A DNA stretch of 64,000 nt. Source: Anaerolineales bacterium UBA6055. Lineage in GTDB: Bacteria > Chloroflexota > Anaerolineae > Aggregatilineales > Phototrophicaceae. Both the position numbers and the translations under genes were made by a program. This document shows, piece by piece, positions 35,742 to 45,124 of this stretch. A model generated the notes under the pieces. It did not search any database, was not told the DNA's origin, and worked only from the letters and a program-made list of their open reading frames with translations. The stretch lies in the NCBI GenBank assembly GCA_002428985.1, contig DIYL01000054.1, positions 186,001 through 250,000 on the forward strand. Direction: 5' to 3'. Every line of letters starts with the position of its first letter. Positions within the stretch are counted from its first letter, which is position 1.

Positions 35742-37865
35742 TTATATCAAATCGCGCAATAGTGATTGTATTGCTTGCATGGTGTTATATGCACTGAGTC
35801 CATTATGATTGTAAATTTTCAAATAGGTGTTTGCTTCAAACTCAGATTCGATATAGCGGGTTGCAGTCAATAGAATAACCGGAATATCCTTTGTTTCTGG
35901 ATTATCTTGCAAGACATCCAACACATCAAACCCATTCATTTCTGGCATCGCAATATCTAACAATATCAAGTCAGGTTGTGTTTCTTGAACCATCTCCAAG
36001 GCTTGAATACCATCGTATGCACGAATAATACGGTATGGTTGCGGGATTAACTCAATCGTGCGTTGTACCAACTGTACAAACCCCATATCATCATCAACCA
36101 ACAAGATTGTTTTTATATTGGGTAAATTCCGAATTCGATGTCGCAAATCATCGGCTTTTATCGGTTTTGGTAGGCAATCCAATACACCCAGTTGATCGAC
36201 AAACCAACGAATACTTGGCAGAGTACATTCAATAATTGGGATGTCTTGATTATTTGATAAGTATGGGATCTCATCAGCATGATTCATAATAATTGCCGAG
36301 GGGTGAAGTTGTTCAACAGCTGGCTGGAGTGCATCTGCTGTAGGCACAGCAAATACATCATAAGCCTTGAGGTGACGCGTCAATAATTGGATAATACTTT
36401 CATCTTTATCCACCACAATTACAACTTGTTTATTGGAATCTAACACGGTGTTCTCATCAGAATTATTCGCAGACAACATCGGATTCACCGTGTTAATTGG
36501 TAGGGTAATCGTAAATGTTGTGCCTGTACCGACATCACTTTCAACTGAGATCGTTCCAGCGTGTGCTTCAACAAACCGCCGTGTAATCGTCAAACCCAAA
36601 CCAGCACCGCCATGACTCCGACTCAGCGAATAATCTACTTGATAAAATTCGTCGAAAATCATATTAATTTTGTCTGCCGGAATCCCCTGACCTGTATCAC
36701 TTACTTGTAAAATAAGCTCATGAGGAGTCGAATAAATTCTTAACGTGACCACCCCATGCTCTGTAAATCGCTGCGCATTGGTTAACAGATTAAGGAGAAT
36801 TTGTCGTAAGCGCGTACGGTCAACTTCCATAAAGGGCAACTGATCCTGCACATCTATAATGAGTTGTACTTGGCTGTCATGGAACAAATTTTGGAGTAAC
36901 ACACTTGATTCTGTTATAAACTGATTGATATTGGTCATCTCAAAATTGATCGTGAAATTTGTCATTTCAATATGCGATAAATCGAGAATGTCATCAATCA
37001 AACCAAGCAGGTATTTGCTGTTACCATAAATTTGGTGGATGTCTCGCATGAAGCGTGGCGACACATTGACTTCTCCGTATACCTCTGGATTCAGGTACAT
37101 AATTTCACTAAACCCCATAATCAGGTTTAAAGGCGTGCGCAATTCATGGCTGATATTGGCGGCAAAGCGTTCTTTCATCAGGCGGGCTTCATTCGCTTTT
37201 TGACGTGCATACACCAATTGTTGTTGTAATCGTTGCTGTGTTTGATAAGCTGTATCCAAGGACTTTAACGTTTGTAGGAGTTCAGCACGTCGATCGCGAG
37301 CTTGTTGTAAGAGGCGATCTGCACGATCATGCATGACACTGTACCATGACACTGTAATGTAAAAGGTTGAAATCGTCGTTAACGTCATACTCACCATGAT
37401 ACTAACCATCAATAACAGAACCTCTATCGGAAAATCCAAATAGCCTGAAAGATTGAGTAGGCTGACCATCGTAATAATTGCAATAGCCGACAAAATACTG
37501 CTATTAGACACCAGTAATCCACTAATCAGCACCAAGGGTACACTCAACAGCACCATCCAATCCTGAGGAATTGTTACGATACCAACAAACAAATACAGAT
37601 GTAACATGAGCACTAGTGTATAACGTCCGACGTTTGTATGACGCTGATAGAGGCGATTCATTAAGTACACCATAATCGAAAGCGATAAAAATAAAGCACA
37701 CTTTTCAGGAGGGAAAGGTTTCTCAAGTAATGTCAGATACGCGCCAATTAGTGCAAAGCCCGCAACAAGTAAAAGCATTTTGTGTAGAATTTCACCGCGC
37801 ATATCCAACAGAATATCACGGAAATTAATGTTGTGTTGGTAAGGTAGGGTTGTTTGTAAGGTCAT
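35742..37865 (-). CDS. Membrane hybrid histidine kinase with two receiver-like domains
   Basis: The 707-residue protein has about five membrane helices at residues 15-165, a coiled-coil linker, HisKA with the phospho-acceptor His240 (AANISHELRTPLNLIMGFSE) and an HATPase domain with N, G1 and G2 boxes (NLLTNAQRF, VSDTGQGIPADK, GGAGLGLTI). The first receiver-like domain (about 480-580) reads AIIMNHAD, with Asn in place of the phospho-Asp, so it is probably a pseudoreceiver. The second (about 585-700) has LLVDDD and LILLDIAMPEMNG with the Asp present. The ATG at 37865 is preferred over a TTG at 37901. The signal is unknown; the HTH-receiver protein at 38962-40149 is a candidate partner. Confidence 0.88.
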   Translation of the reverse strand: MTLQTTLPYQHNINFRDILLDMRGEILHKMLLLVAGFALIGAYLTLLEKPFPPEKCALFLSLSIMVYLMNRLYQRHTNVGRYTLVLMLHLYLFVGIVTIPQDWMVLLSVPLVLISGLLVSNSSILSAIAIITMVSLLNLSGYLDFPIEVLLLMVSIMVSMTLTTISTFYITVSWYSVMHDRADRLLQQARDRRAELLQTLKSLDTAYQTQQRLQQQLVYARQKANEARLMKERFAANISHELRTPLNLIMGFSEIMYLNPEVYGEVNVSPRFMRDIHQIYGNSKYLLGLIDDILDLSHIEMTNFTINFEMTNINQFITESSVLLQNLFHDSQVQLIIDVQDQLPFMEVDRTRLRQILLNLLTNAQRFTEHGVVTLRIYSTPHELILQVSDTGQGIPADKINMIFDEFYQVDYSLSRSHGGAGLGLTITRRFVEAHAGTISVESDVGTGTTFTITLPINTVNPMLSANNSDENTVLDSNKQVVIVVDKDESIIQLLTRHLKAYDVFAVPTADALQPAVEQLHPSAIIMNHADEIPYLSNNQDIPIIECTLPSIRWFVDQLGVLDCLPKPIKADDLRHRIRNLPNIKTILLVDDDMGFVQLVQRTIELIPQPYRIIRAYDGIQALEMVQETQPDLILLDIAMPEMNGFDVLDVLQDNPETKDIPVILLTATRYIESEFEANTYLKIYNHNGLSAYNTMQAIQSLLRDLI

Positions 37866-37960
37866 GACTACTCTTTTAAAATAACATAGTTTGCTTGGCA
37901 AAAAGCCACAGGATATAGGATAATCGCTTAATGGAATGAACTAAAATTTGAAAGTGACTT

Positions 37961-38956
37961 ATGCTTAAAGCCTTATTTATATTAGACAAAACTATTTATG
38001 ATTCGGTATATCCACCAGCCATTATAGATAACATTAGCAAACTCGTTGACATATATGCACCACCACAACACCCATCAGTTATTCAACAGAACCCTGAATT
38101 ACTACAGGATATGGATATTCTATTTTCTTCATGGACATGCCCAACAATCGATGAAGCCTTTTTAGCCTTAGCCCCAAACTTGAAAGTCGTATTCTATGGT
38201 GCAGGTACAATCAAACATGTTGTGACCGACGCATTCTGGGATCGTGATATTCGTATTACACATGCTGCCAATGCCAACGCTATTGTTGTCGCACAGTTTA
38301 CACTTGGGCAAATTCTCCTATCCTTAAAAGGTGTGTGGTCACATATCTATCATACAAAACAAGATCGAGCCTTTACTGCACATCGAGGGTTCCCTGGTTT
38401 AAGCAATAGTAAAGTCGGTATCATCGGGTTAGGGATGATTGGTTGTCACGTTTGCCGATTGCTTAATCCTTTTGATTTTGAGATTCTCGCTTATGATCCC
38501 TATGCTAATCAAAAGACAGCAGATGATTTAGGTGTTAAGCTTGTTGACCTAGATACTCTGTTTAAAGAATCGCATGTTGTTTCACTTCATGCACCATGGA
38601 CACCTGAAACAGAGGGAATGATAACCGGAAAACATTTTGCCTCGATGCAACCCCAGACTGTATTTATCAATACCGCTAGGGGTGCGTTAGTACGTGAGGA
38701 TGAAATGATTTCAGTGTTACAGAATCGCCCTGATTTAGTCGCTGTCTTAGATGTGACATATCCTGAGCCACCTATCAAAGACTCACCTTTGTATGATCTA
38801 CCTAACGTCATACTTACCCCGCATATTGCAGGTGTAATTGAGCAAAATGAAACCAGCACAATGGGGCAGGTCATGCTCGAAGAACTACAGCGATATCTAA
38901 ACGACCAATCCTTAGAATGGGAAATCACACGCGACAGACTTTCAACAATGGCATAG
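37961..38956 (+). CDS. D-isomer-specific 2-hydroxyacid dehydrogenase
   Basis: The 331-residue protein has the NAD-binding loop VGIIGLGMIGCHVCRLL (about 146-162) and the catalytic Arg in NTARGALVRED, Glu in the VTYPEPP region and His in LTPHIAGVIEQ. The family interconverts 2-keto acids and D-2-hydroxyacids in the cytosol, as in glyoxylate, glycerate or phosphonate metabolism. Substrate not deducible. It is divergent from the histidine kinase gene and convergent with the HTH-receiver gene (5 bp apart). A paralogue lies at 50286 next to a sugar transporter. Confidence 0.85.
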   Translation: MLKALFILDKTIYDSVYPPAIIDNISKLVDIYAPPQHPSVIQQNPELLQDMDILFSSWTCPTIDEAFLALAPNLKVVFYGAGTIKHVVTDAFWDRDIRITHAANANAIVVAQFTLGQILLSLKGVWSHIYHTKQDRAFTAHRGFPGLSNSKVGIIGLGMIGCHVCRLLNPFDFEILAYDPYANQKTADDLGVKLVDLDTLFKESHVVSLHAPWTPETEGMITGKHFASMQPQTVFINTARGALVREDEMISVLQNRPDLVAVLDVTYPEPPIKDSPLYDLPNVILTPHIAGVIEQNETSTMGQVMLEELQRYLNDQSLEWEITRDRLSTMA

Positions 38957-38961
38957 ATCAC

Positions 38962-40149
38962 CTATAGATTGATTTTTTTCAGCACACTTAAAATTTGTTC
39001 TTGTGTAACGGGTTTAGCGATAAATTCATCCGCACCGAGTGAATATGCCAATTCCGGGTCATGTATAACTGAACAAATTATCACAGGTATTTCCCGTGTA
39101 GATGCTGTTGTTCTTAGGTGTTGTAATAACTCCCAACCGTCCATATCTGGCATCATCAAATCCATAATAATCGCATCCGGTTGAATATCGGATGCAATAT
39201 GCATACCGTCCGCACCATTGTTAGCAGTAAATACCTGATAAACATTGTCAGAGATATAATGATGGAGCAGATCAACCAAACCTTCATTATCATCAATAAT
39301 CAGTACACGTGTCCCGTGGCTGTTGAGTGTAATCACCAACTCATCTTGCTGCATTTCATATGCCCAGCGTACCTGTTTCATCAATTGATCAATAACTTGC
39401 GAAACAAGCTCATCTGATGAACACGATATATGCAACTTTGCATCATCACCATCGATACGAAGCGTAATATCAACCAATAGTGTCTGTGATTGCTGTATCG
39501 CTTGGCTAAGTAAATTAATCAGAATTTGTTGGGCAATTGCTTGATTAGTAGAAATCATAACTGGATCATCAGGAATGACAATTTTAAGTGAGACATTCTT
39601 TTGATCAGCTAACCGCTGAACTGCTTTTACGGCCAATGAAAGGCTATCACTAATATTTACGCTGACAAATGTACGTTCCAGATATTTAATTTCCGATTCA
39701 ATTGTTGATAGTTCACTCGCCTTGCGCATGGCAGGGGCAGTTGTTCGTTCATCAGGTGACATTGATGATGTATGTCGATTATGCTTTAGCCACATCATAC
39801 TTGCAATATTTTCCTGTCCACGCTTCAAATCGCGATAAGCTTGACGGATAGAAATGCCGAGTTCATGAGCAGTTTCTTGCAGGGTCATATCGCCGACATA
39901 ATGCAGGTGCATCAGATTATACAATCTCGCCTGAGTTGAACGAACAGAAACAACTTTGCCGGGGTTCAAGGTTTCAATAGACTCGATTAAATCGCGGCGT
40001 AGTTGATGTGCAGCTGATTGCCCCTGCGACATATCATAATACGTCATCAGTGGTACCTTCAGCAGTTCTGGAATATTGTAAAGATTACCTAGCGCATCTT
40101 TTATTTGTTCAACAAATATATCTGGAATTGGGTTGTTTTGTTCAGTCAT
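38962..40149 (-). CDS. HTH / degenerate ATPase-like / receiver-domain regulator
   Basis: The 395-residue protein has a sigma-70 region-4-like helix-turn-helix at about 75-112 (LHYVGDMTLQETAHELGISI, RQAYRDLKR). A middle section (about 140-270) resembles an HATPase fold with an N-box-like ILINLLSQAI but no clear G boxes or phospho-His. A full receiver domain lies at about 280-395 (VLIIDDNEG, IIMDLMMPDMDGW with Asp near 329, and FIAKPV). Receiver domains are usually N-terminal in regulators, so this order is unusual. It is divergent from the glucose-type transporter operon, with the phased TGACA array in between, and may control it. Confidence 0.8.
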   Translation of the reverse strand: MTEQNNPIPDIFVEQIKDALGNLYNIPELLKVPLMTYYDMSQGQSAAHQLRRDLIESIETLNPGKVVSVRSTQARLYNLMHLHYVGDMTLQETAHELGISIRQAYRDLKRGQENIASMMWLKHNRHTSSMSPDERTTAPAMRKASELSTIESEIKYLERTFVSVNISDSLSLAVKAVQRLADQKNVSLKIVIPDDPVMISTNQAIAQQILINLLSQAIQQSQTLLVDITLRIDGDDAKLHISCSSDELVSQVIDQLMKQVRWAYEMQQDELVITLNSHGTRVLIIDDNEGLVDLLHHYISDNVYQVFTANNGADGMHIASDIQPDAIIMDLMMPDMDGWELLQHLRTTASTREIPVIICSVIHDPELAYSLGADEFIAKPVTQEQILSVLKKINL

Positions 40150-40218
40150 GATAGTTTAGGTTATGTCTCTTATTACATTTGCACATATTGTACACCGTCA
40201 CGTCATAATCTCAGAACA

Positions 40219-40268
40219 TGACACGGTTATGACAGTGGATTTGTCACATTTGTGTCATATGGATGACA
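40219..40268. promoter_or_regulatory. Helically phased TGACA/TGTCA array
   Basis: Five pentamers start at 40219 (TGACA), 40230 (TGACA), 40242 (TGTCA), 40253 (TGTCA) and 40264 (TGACA): spacings of 11, 12, 11 and 11 bp. All lie on one face of the helix in the 245-bp region between the divergent HTH-receiver gene and the glucose-type binding-protein gene. This looks like a multi-site operator for a cooperative regulator. Confidence 0.65.
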
Positions 40269-40287
40269 AAATATTGTAATTTTTAGC

Positions 40288-40298
40288 CAAACGGTTTG
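40288..40298. promoter_or_regulatory. Palindrome CAAACGGTTTG upstream of glucose-type operon
   Basis: CAAAC-G-GTTTG is a perfect odd palindrome with a central CG, 107 bp before the binding-protein ATG. It resembles a short LacI- or CcpA-like operator. Whether the LacI protein at 43838 binds here is unknown, since operators next to that gene look different. Confidence 0.4.
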
Positions 40299-40394
40299 AT
40301 ATATTGATAGTAATGGTAACAGATGCACTACCGTTTACATGGATCTTTATCAAACTATTCGTTACAAATTTATGATTTTAGGAGTCTATATCTA

Positions 40395-41663
40395 ATGAAA
40401 TCACGTTTTTCTATTCTTCTTGTTCTAGGCCTTCTACTGACATTAGTCGGTGGTGTTTTGGCACAAGATACAGCAGGTGAACTCGAAATTTTCTCATGGT
40501 GGGCTGGTGACGAAGGTCCTGCTCTCGAAGCATTGATTGAACTATACTCCGAACAAAATCCTGATGTAGAAGTTATTAACGCAACTGTCACAGGTGGTTC
40601 TGGCGTTAACGCCCGTGCTGTCCTCAAAACTCGTATGCTCGGTGGCGATCCACCAGATAGCTTCCAAGTACACGCTGGCGAAGAATTAACTGGCACATGG
40701 GTTGTGGCAGATCGTATGGAAGACTTGACCTTCCTCTTCGAAGAACAAGGTTGGTTCGACGCATTCCCACAAGATCTCATTGACCTCATCACATACGAAG
40801 GCGGTATCTACAGCGTGCCTGTAAACATCCACCGTTCAAACGTTATGTGGTATAACCCAGCAAAGCTCGAAGAATGGGGTTTTGATGCACCGGCAACATG
40901 GGAAGATTTCCTTGGCTTATGCCCAACAATCCAAGAAGCAGGCGTAACGCCACTTATCGTTGGTGAAGCGTGGACAGTCAACCACTTATTCGAAAGTGTA
41001 GCACTTGGTGTTCTCGGTGCTGATGGTTGGAACGGCATTTGGACAGGTGAAACAACAGAAGCTGAACTTGTTCCTGTATTTGAAACATTCGGTGCAATCC
41101 TTGACTGCTCCAACATCAATGAAGATGCTGCTGGTTTGTCTTGGCAACAAGCAATTGATGCTGTAGTTGCTGGTGACGCTGCATTCAACATCATGGGTGA
41201 TTGGGCTGCTGGATACATGACAACAACCCTCGAATTAGTTCCAGGTGAAGGTTACGGTTGGGCACCATCCCCAGACACCGCTGGTACATTCATGTGGCTA
41301 TCCGACAGCTTCGGTTTGCCAGCAGATGCACCAAACCGCGATAACACCGTCGCATGGTTGACCACGCTCGGTTCCGTCGATGGACAAAACGCATTCAATC
41401 CGCTTAAGGGTTCAATTCCAGCACGTACCGATGCCATCGAAGCTGCATCTGATCTCTATAATGATTATCTACAATCGGCTGGTGCTGACTGGTTAGAAAA
41501 TACATTGGTTGGTAGTTTAGTACACGGTACAGCAGCAAATGAACGCTTCATGGGTGACTTCAGCCAAGTGATGGAAATCTTCCTCGCTAGTGGTAGTCCA
41601 GAAGCGGCTGCAAGCGCAATGACTGTCGTTTGTACACAATCCGCGGCATGTGGTGGAATGTAA
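40395..41663 (+). CDS. Glucose-type ABC substrate-binding protein (TtGBP/GtsA-like)
   Basis: The 422-residue protein has a signal peptide ending VLAQD and a mature sequence that strongly recalls the Thermus thermophilus glucose-binding protein: LEIFSWWAGDEGPALEALI, EVINATVTGGSGVNARAVLK, VPVNIHRSNVMWY and NIMGDWAAGYMTTTL. These strings hold sugar-contacting Trp and His residues in that family. There is no lipobox Cys. The ATG at 40395 is fixed by AGGAG 10 bp upstream. It begins an operon with two permeases; a stem-loop in the next gap probably lowers permease expression. Glucose, mannose or galactose is the likely ligand, from family resemblance only. Confidence 0.9.
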   Translation: MKSRFSILLVLGLLLTLVGGVLAQDTAGELEIFSWWAGDEGPALEALIELYSEQNPDVEVINATVTGGSGVNARAVLKTRMLGGDPPDSFQVHAGEELTGTWVVADRMEDLTFLFEEQGWFDAFPQDLIDLITYEGGIYSVPVNIHRSNVMWYNPAKLEEWGFDAPATWEDFLGLCPTIQEAGVTPLIVGEAWTVNHLFESVALGVLGADGWNGIWTGETTEAELVPVFETFGAILDCSNINEDAAGLSWQQAIDAVVAGDAAFNIMGDWAAGYMTTTLELVPGEGYGWAPSPDTAGTFMWLSDSFGLPADAPNRDNTVAWLTTLGSVDGQNAFNPLKGSIPARTDAIEAASDLYNDYLQSAGADWLENTLVGSLVHGTAANERFMGDFSQVMEIFLASGSPEAAASAMTVVCTQSAACGGM

Positions 41664-41705
41664 TTTATTCCCATCGACATGGCATCTAGTTAAATAATTC
41701 CGTTG

Positions 41706-41728
41706 GGGAGGAGCAAGTTATTCCTCCC
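41706..41728 (+). terminator. Stem-loop between binding protein and first permease
   Basis: GGGAGGA (41706-41712) pairs with TCCTCCC (41722-41728) around a 9-base loop, 43 bp after the binding-protein stop. There is no T-run, so partial termination or protection of the upstream mRNA is more likely than full termination. Confidence 0.55.
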
Positions 41729-41783
41729 TGACATACCAATATATTCTTTCTAACCTTTTCCAATAGTACTGCGAGAAAATCGA

Positions 41784-42926
41784 ATGCGTAGTCGTAGAGA
41801 TCGCTTCATCGCGTTTTTGATGGTACTGCCATCGCTAATCGCCATCTATATTTTTGTATACGGTTTTATTGGGTCAGCGATTCAAACTTCCACAACCGAC
41901 TGGGGCACAAACCCCGAACAGCCACCACTTGCTGTTAATGTCATCAAAAGTGATGTCGGGTTACAAAATTACGAAGGCATAATGACTGACTTGATGGAAT
42001 TTTCATTCCGTAATTCATTAGCTAATACATTCTTCTTTACGGTATTTTTTGTTGGTGGCTGTTTGGTAGTTGGCTTAATCTTGGCATTATTGCTTGACCA
42101 GAACATCGCCGGTGAGGGACTATTCCGTACCATATTCTTATTCCCGATGGCGTTATCTTTCGTTGTAACAGGAACAATCTGGCGGTGGATGCTTCAGCCC
42201 AATGGTGGGGTCAATATTTTGCCACAACAGTTATTTGGCTTAGACCCACTCGAATTTAGTTGGATGAATAGTCGTGATGTTCTATTACCGTTTGAATGGG
42301 CACAAGTACCGTCCTTACTAACTTATCTTGGGATCATCATACTCGCATTTATGATCGTAAATTATGCAGTCAAAGGTCGCTGGCGGGCCAGTCAATATGG
42401 TGTAATTGCGATCATTGTCATCGGTCTCGTATTATTATCCGGCTTTTGGGAAAACATCTGGTTACCACTTGACCAACCAGAAACCGAAACAGCCATCGCT
42501 CCGAAAGGTTTCAATGCAGCTCTGATTGGTATCATCATTGCCGCCGTTTGGCAGATGTCTGGTTATACTATGGCGATGTTCATCGCAGGTATTCGTGGTA
42601 TTCCAGAGGAGTTACGCGAAGCCGCACGAGTAGATGGATGCTCAGAATTAGGTGTGTATTGGCGTGTTGTTTTGCCTCAACTCAACCCAATTATCCTCAG
42701 TGCAATGATTATCCTCGGGCATATTTCCCTAAAGATTTTCGACCTCGTATTTGCAATGGCGGGTCCTGATAACGCTCAGACAATTGTTCCAGGTCTACTG
42801 GTTTATGTCGAAGGCTTCCGAGAAAATTCCTTTGCGCGTGCCAGTGCAATCGCTGTAATTATGTTATTTTTTGTAGCAATTATTATCGTCCCGTACCTGT
42901 GGTCACAGCTACGAGATGATGAGTAA
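41784..42926 (+). CDS. CUT1 sugar ABC permease (MalF-type) of glucose-type system
   Basis: The 380-residue integral membrane protein carries the EAA loop that contacts the ATPase (ELREAARVDGCSELGVYWRV). It has additional hydrophobic segments between residues 175 and 220 compared with the usual 290-300-residue permeases, consistent with the longer MalF-type subunit of glucose/mannose systems. It sits 120 bp after its binding protein and ends 13 bp before the second permease. No ATPase gene is in this operon. Confidence 0.9.
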   Translation: MRSRRDRFIAFLMVLPSLIAIYIFVYGFIGSAIQTSTTDWGTNPEQPPLAVNVIKSDVGLQNYEGIMTDLMEFSFRNSLANTFFFTVFFVGGCLVVGLILALLLDQNIAGEGLFRTIFLFPMALSFVVTGTIWRWMLQPNGGVNILPQQLFGLDPLEFSWMNSRDVLLPFEWAQVPSLLTYLGIIILAFMIVNYAVKGRWRASQYGVIAIIVIGLVLLSGFWENIWLPLDQPETETAIAPKGFNAALIGIIIAAVWQMSGYTMAMFIAGIRGIPEELREAARVDGCSELGVYWRVVLPQLNPIILSAMIILGHISLKIFDLVFAMAGPDNAQTIVPGLLVYVEGFRENSFARASAIAVIMLFFVAIIIVPYLWSQLRDDE

Positions 42927-42939
42927 GCGAGGTAATCTG

Positions 42940-43785
42940 ATGACAAACGTTATGACAGCCCACGACATGCAACGCTATACAACCCGCGTTGTAATTTATG
43001 TAATCCTCGCGATTTTTACGATTATATTCTTGACCCCTGTTTATCTCGTTGTGATAACAGCGATTAAAGATCCAGCAACAATTAATCTGGCAACAACATG
43101 GCAACTGCCTGAATCTATTTATTTTCAAAGCTTCGGCGAAGTCATTGAAGAATTTGGTCCCCGCATACAAAATAGTATCTCATTGGTCATTGCCGCAACC
43201 GCATTTTCATCTATCTTAGGTTCACTAAACGGTTACGTCTTTTCTAAATGGCGTATCCCCGGCGAAAAAATCTTATTTCCGCTAGTGCTATTCGGTATGT
43301 TCATTCCATACCAAGCGATTCTGATCCCTCTGTTTGAATTTATGCGTAGTGTTAATCTTTATGGTGGCATTCCCGGATTAATCGTGATCCATACAGTCTA
43401 CGGTTTACCGATTACGACATTGATTTTCCGCAATTTCTACATGGAAATTCCTGATGAAATGCTTGAAGCAGGTTCAATCGATGGTGCAGATTTCTGGGGA
43501 CTCTATCGGCATGTGGTATTCCCATTGTCCATTCCCGGATTTGTCGTGGTTGTGATCTGGCAATTCACACAAATTTGGAATGAGTTCTTGTTTGCTGTCA
43601 CAATGACCAATACCGATTCTCAACCGATTACGGTCGGTTTGGCACAACTAGCCGGTGGTGAAGCCGTGAAGTGGAATCTTCCGATGGCAGGTGCAATTGT
43701 TGCAGCTTTACCGCCATTAATTATCTATATCATCCTAGGACGATACTTCATACGGGGTCTGTTGGCAGGATCTATTAAAGGATAA
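42940..43785 (+). CDS. CUT1 sugar ABC permease (MalG-type) of glucose-type system
   Basis: The 281-residue membrane protein has six predicted helices and the EAA loop EMLEAGSIDGADFWGLYRHV. The C-terminus FIRGLLAGSIKG matches the standard end of MalG-type permeases. The ATG at 42940 is chosen because GAGG lies 7 bp upstream; an in-frame ATG at 42916 would overlap the previous gene. It is the last gene of the operon and is followed by a strong terminator. Confidence 0.9.
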   Translation: MTNVMTAHDMQRYTTRVVIYVILAIFTIIFLTPVYLVVITAIKDPATINLATTWQLPESIYFQSFGEVIEEFGPRIQNSISLVIAATAFSSILGSLNGYVFSKWRIPGEKILFPLVLFGMFIPYQAILIPLFEFMRSVNLYGGIPGLIVIHTVYGLPITTLIFRNFYMEIPDEMLEAGSIDGADFWGLYRHVVFPLSIPGFVVVVIWQFTQIWNEFLFAVTMTNTDSQPITVGLAQLAGGEAVKWNLPMAGAIVAALPPLIIYIILGRYFIRGLLAGSIKG

Positions 43786-43841
43786 TAGCAGAATATACTA
43801 GTGAGACCAGTTTAGATGCTGGTCTTACTTTTGTCTGCTAT
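43785..43841. terminator. Bidirectional terminator between permease and lacI
   Basis: GTGAGACCAG (43801-43810) pairs with CTGGTCTTAC (43819-43828), ten pairs with one G-T, and TTTT follows. An outer stem ATAGCAGA/TCTGCTAT (43785-43792, 43834-43841) extends it and reaches the stop region of the convergent lacI gene. Confidence 0.8.
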
Positions 43842-44857
43842 ACAGAATGGCGTCGAATTAAAGGACATTGCAATAAATGAACTTGCGGTTTCCTCAACTT
43901 ATTTTCAGGATTTAACAAGTATTCCACTGCCCATTTTCCCATTTCATAGTGAGGCAACTGTAATGTGGTCAAGGTTGGAAGCAACCCCTCAGTAATATCC
44001 AGAATATTATCAAAACCTACAATAGCAATGTCATCAGGTATTTTCAAACCAAGCTCTGCGATCACACCGTAACAAGACATCGCAATTTTATCATTACCAC
44101 AGAAAATAGCTGTAGGCGGTTCAGATAGTGCCATCAAATCTTTAGCATGACGATAGTTATCTTCTGGTGATTGGTTTGTGTACCGTACTAATGTCTCGTC
44201 AAATGCAATATCGTATTCAGACAGAGCTTGTTTATATCCTTTAAGCCGTCCGGTAATCGCGGGAAGGGGGAGAGGAATTCCGTTACGCACTTCCCATAAG
44301 TTGATAAAGCCAATACGGCGATGGCCAGCTTGGAGTAATTCTTTGGTGGCATGGTATCCACCGTCAAATTCATCAGGTACAACAGCTGGCAACGATTGGT
44401 CTTCAACAAAGCAGTTAGCGAGAACTGTCTGAACATTATATAGTGCTTTAGGTAATTCAACCGACCGATGATACATCGTTGCATACACGATACCTTCTAC
44501 TTGGCGATCTAAGAAAACTTGAACCATTTCCTCAGCGACATCCGCGCTTTTGCCAATATCTGCAATCAGCAAAACCATATTATTATGCCAAGCCACTTCT
44601 TGTGCACCACCGATAATGTCTACTGCATAGGGTGTGGTCACAACTTCATCAGTCAGGACGCCTATCAAACCAGATGTTCCACCGCGTAAATTCCGTGCCA
44701 TCTGGCTTGGACGATAATCAAGAGCTTCAATTGCATCAAGGACACGTTGCCGCTTATCATCGCTTACATAGGGATGGTCGTTTAATACGCGTGAAACGGT
44801 TGTTGTACCGACCTTCGCATAATTTGCAATATCCCTTATCGTTACTTTATTTTCCAT
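43838..44857 (-). CDS. LacI-family regulator of the fructoside operon
   Basis: The 339-residue protein begins with a LacI helix-turn-helix (VTIRDIANYAKVGTTTVSRV) and hinge (YRPSQMARNLRG), then the effector-binding core (GLIGVLTDEV, AIFCGNDKIAMSCYGVI, VAIVGFDNI). The ATG at 44857 is chosen because GAGG lies 6 bp upstream. On its own strand a TATAAT (44990-44985) adjoins operator 44994-45009, so it is probably autoregulated. It is divergent from the GH32 gene, whose leader contains two more copies of the same operator, so it most likely represses fructoside use. Confidence 0.9.
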   Translation of the reverse strand: MENKVTIRDIANYAKVGTTTVSRVLNDHPYVSDDKRQRVLDAIEALDYRPSQMARNLRGGTSGLIGVLTDEVVTTPYAVDIIGGAQEVAWHNNMVLLIADIGKSADVAEEMVQVFLDRQVEGIVYATMYHRSVELPKALYNVQTVLANCFVEDQSLPAVVPDEFDGGYHATKELLQAGHRRIGFINLWEVRNGIPLPLPAITGRLKGYKQALSEYDIAFDETLVRYTNQSPEDNYRHAKDLMALSEPPTAIFCGNDKIAMSCYGVIAELGLKIPDDIAIVGFDNILDITEGLLPTLTTLQLPHYEMGKWAVEYLLNPENKLRKPQVHLLQCPLIRRHSV

Positions 44858-44993
44858 TTCTAGCCTCAATCAGTGCTTGACTACCATACCTCCAGAGCAC
44901 TGTAATCATATCAAAAATGAGAAAAATATGCTTGAATCGTTTAACTGAAATTTGGTATTTGCATTTTGGTACATTTTTCAGTATATTATATTT

Positions 44994-45009
44994 ATGGAAT
45001 CGATACCAT
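44994..45009. promoter_or_regulatory. LacI-type operator A (lacI side)
   Basis: ATGGAATCGATACCAT is a near-palindrome with a central CG. It abuts a minus-strand TATAAT at 44985-44990 and so overlaps the lacI promoter. Two further copies lie at 45095 and 45125. The rest of the 320-bp region from 44858 to 45177 is AT-rich. Confidence 0.8.
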
Positions 45010-45094
45010 ATATCGACCAGTAGGTTTCATGCTTAATCTATAAGCATTTTTAGACTAAGTATTTGGGCAACACTGCATCGTTTTTTAGATGTCT

Positions 45095-45110
45095 ATGGAA
45101 TCGTTACCAT
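45095..45110. promoter_or_regulatory. LacI-type operator B
   Basis: ATGGAATCGTTACCAT repeats operator A with one central change. Its centre is 101 bp from A and 30 bp from C. Confidence 0.8.
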
Positions 45111-45124
45111 TTTTTTGAAAACAT

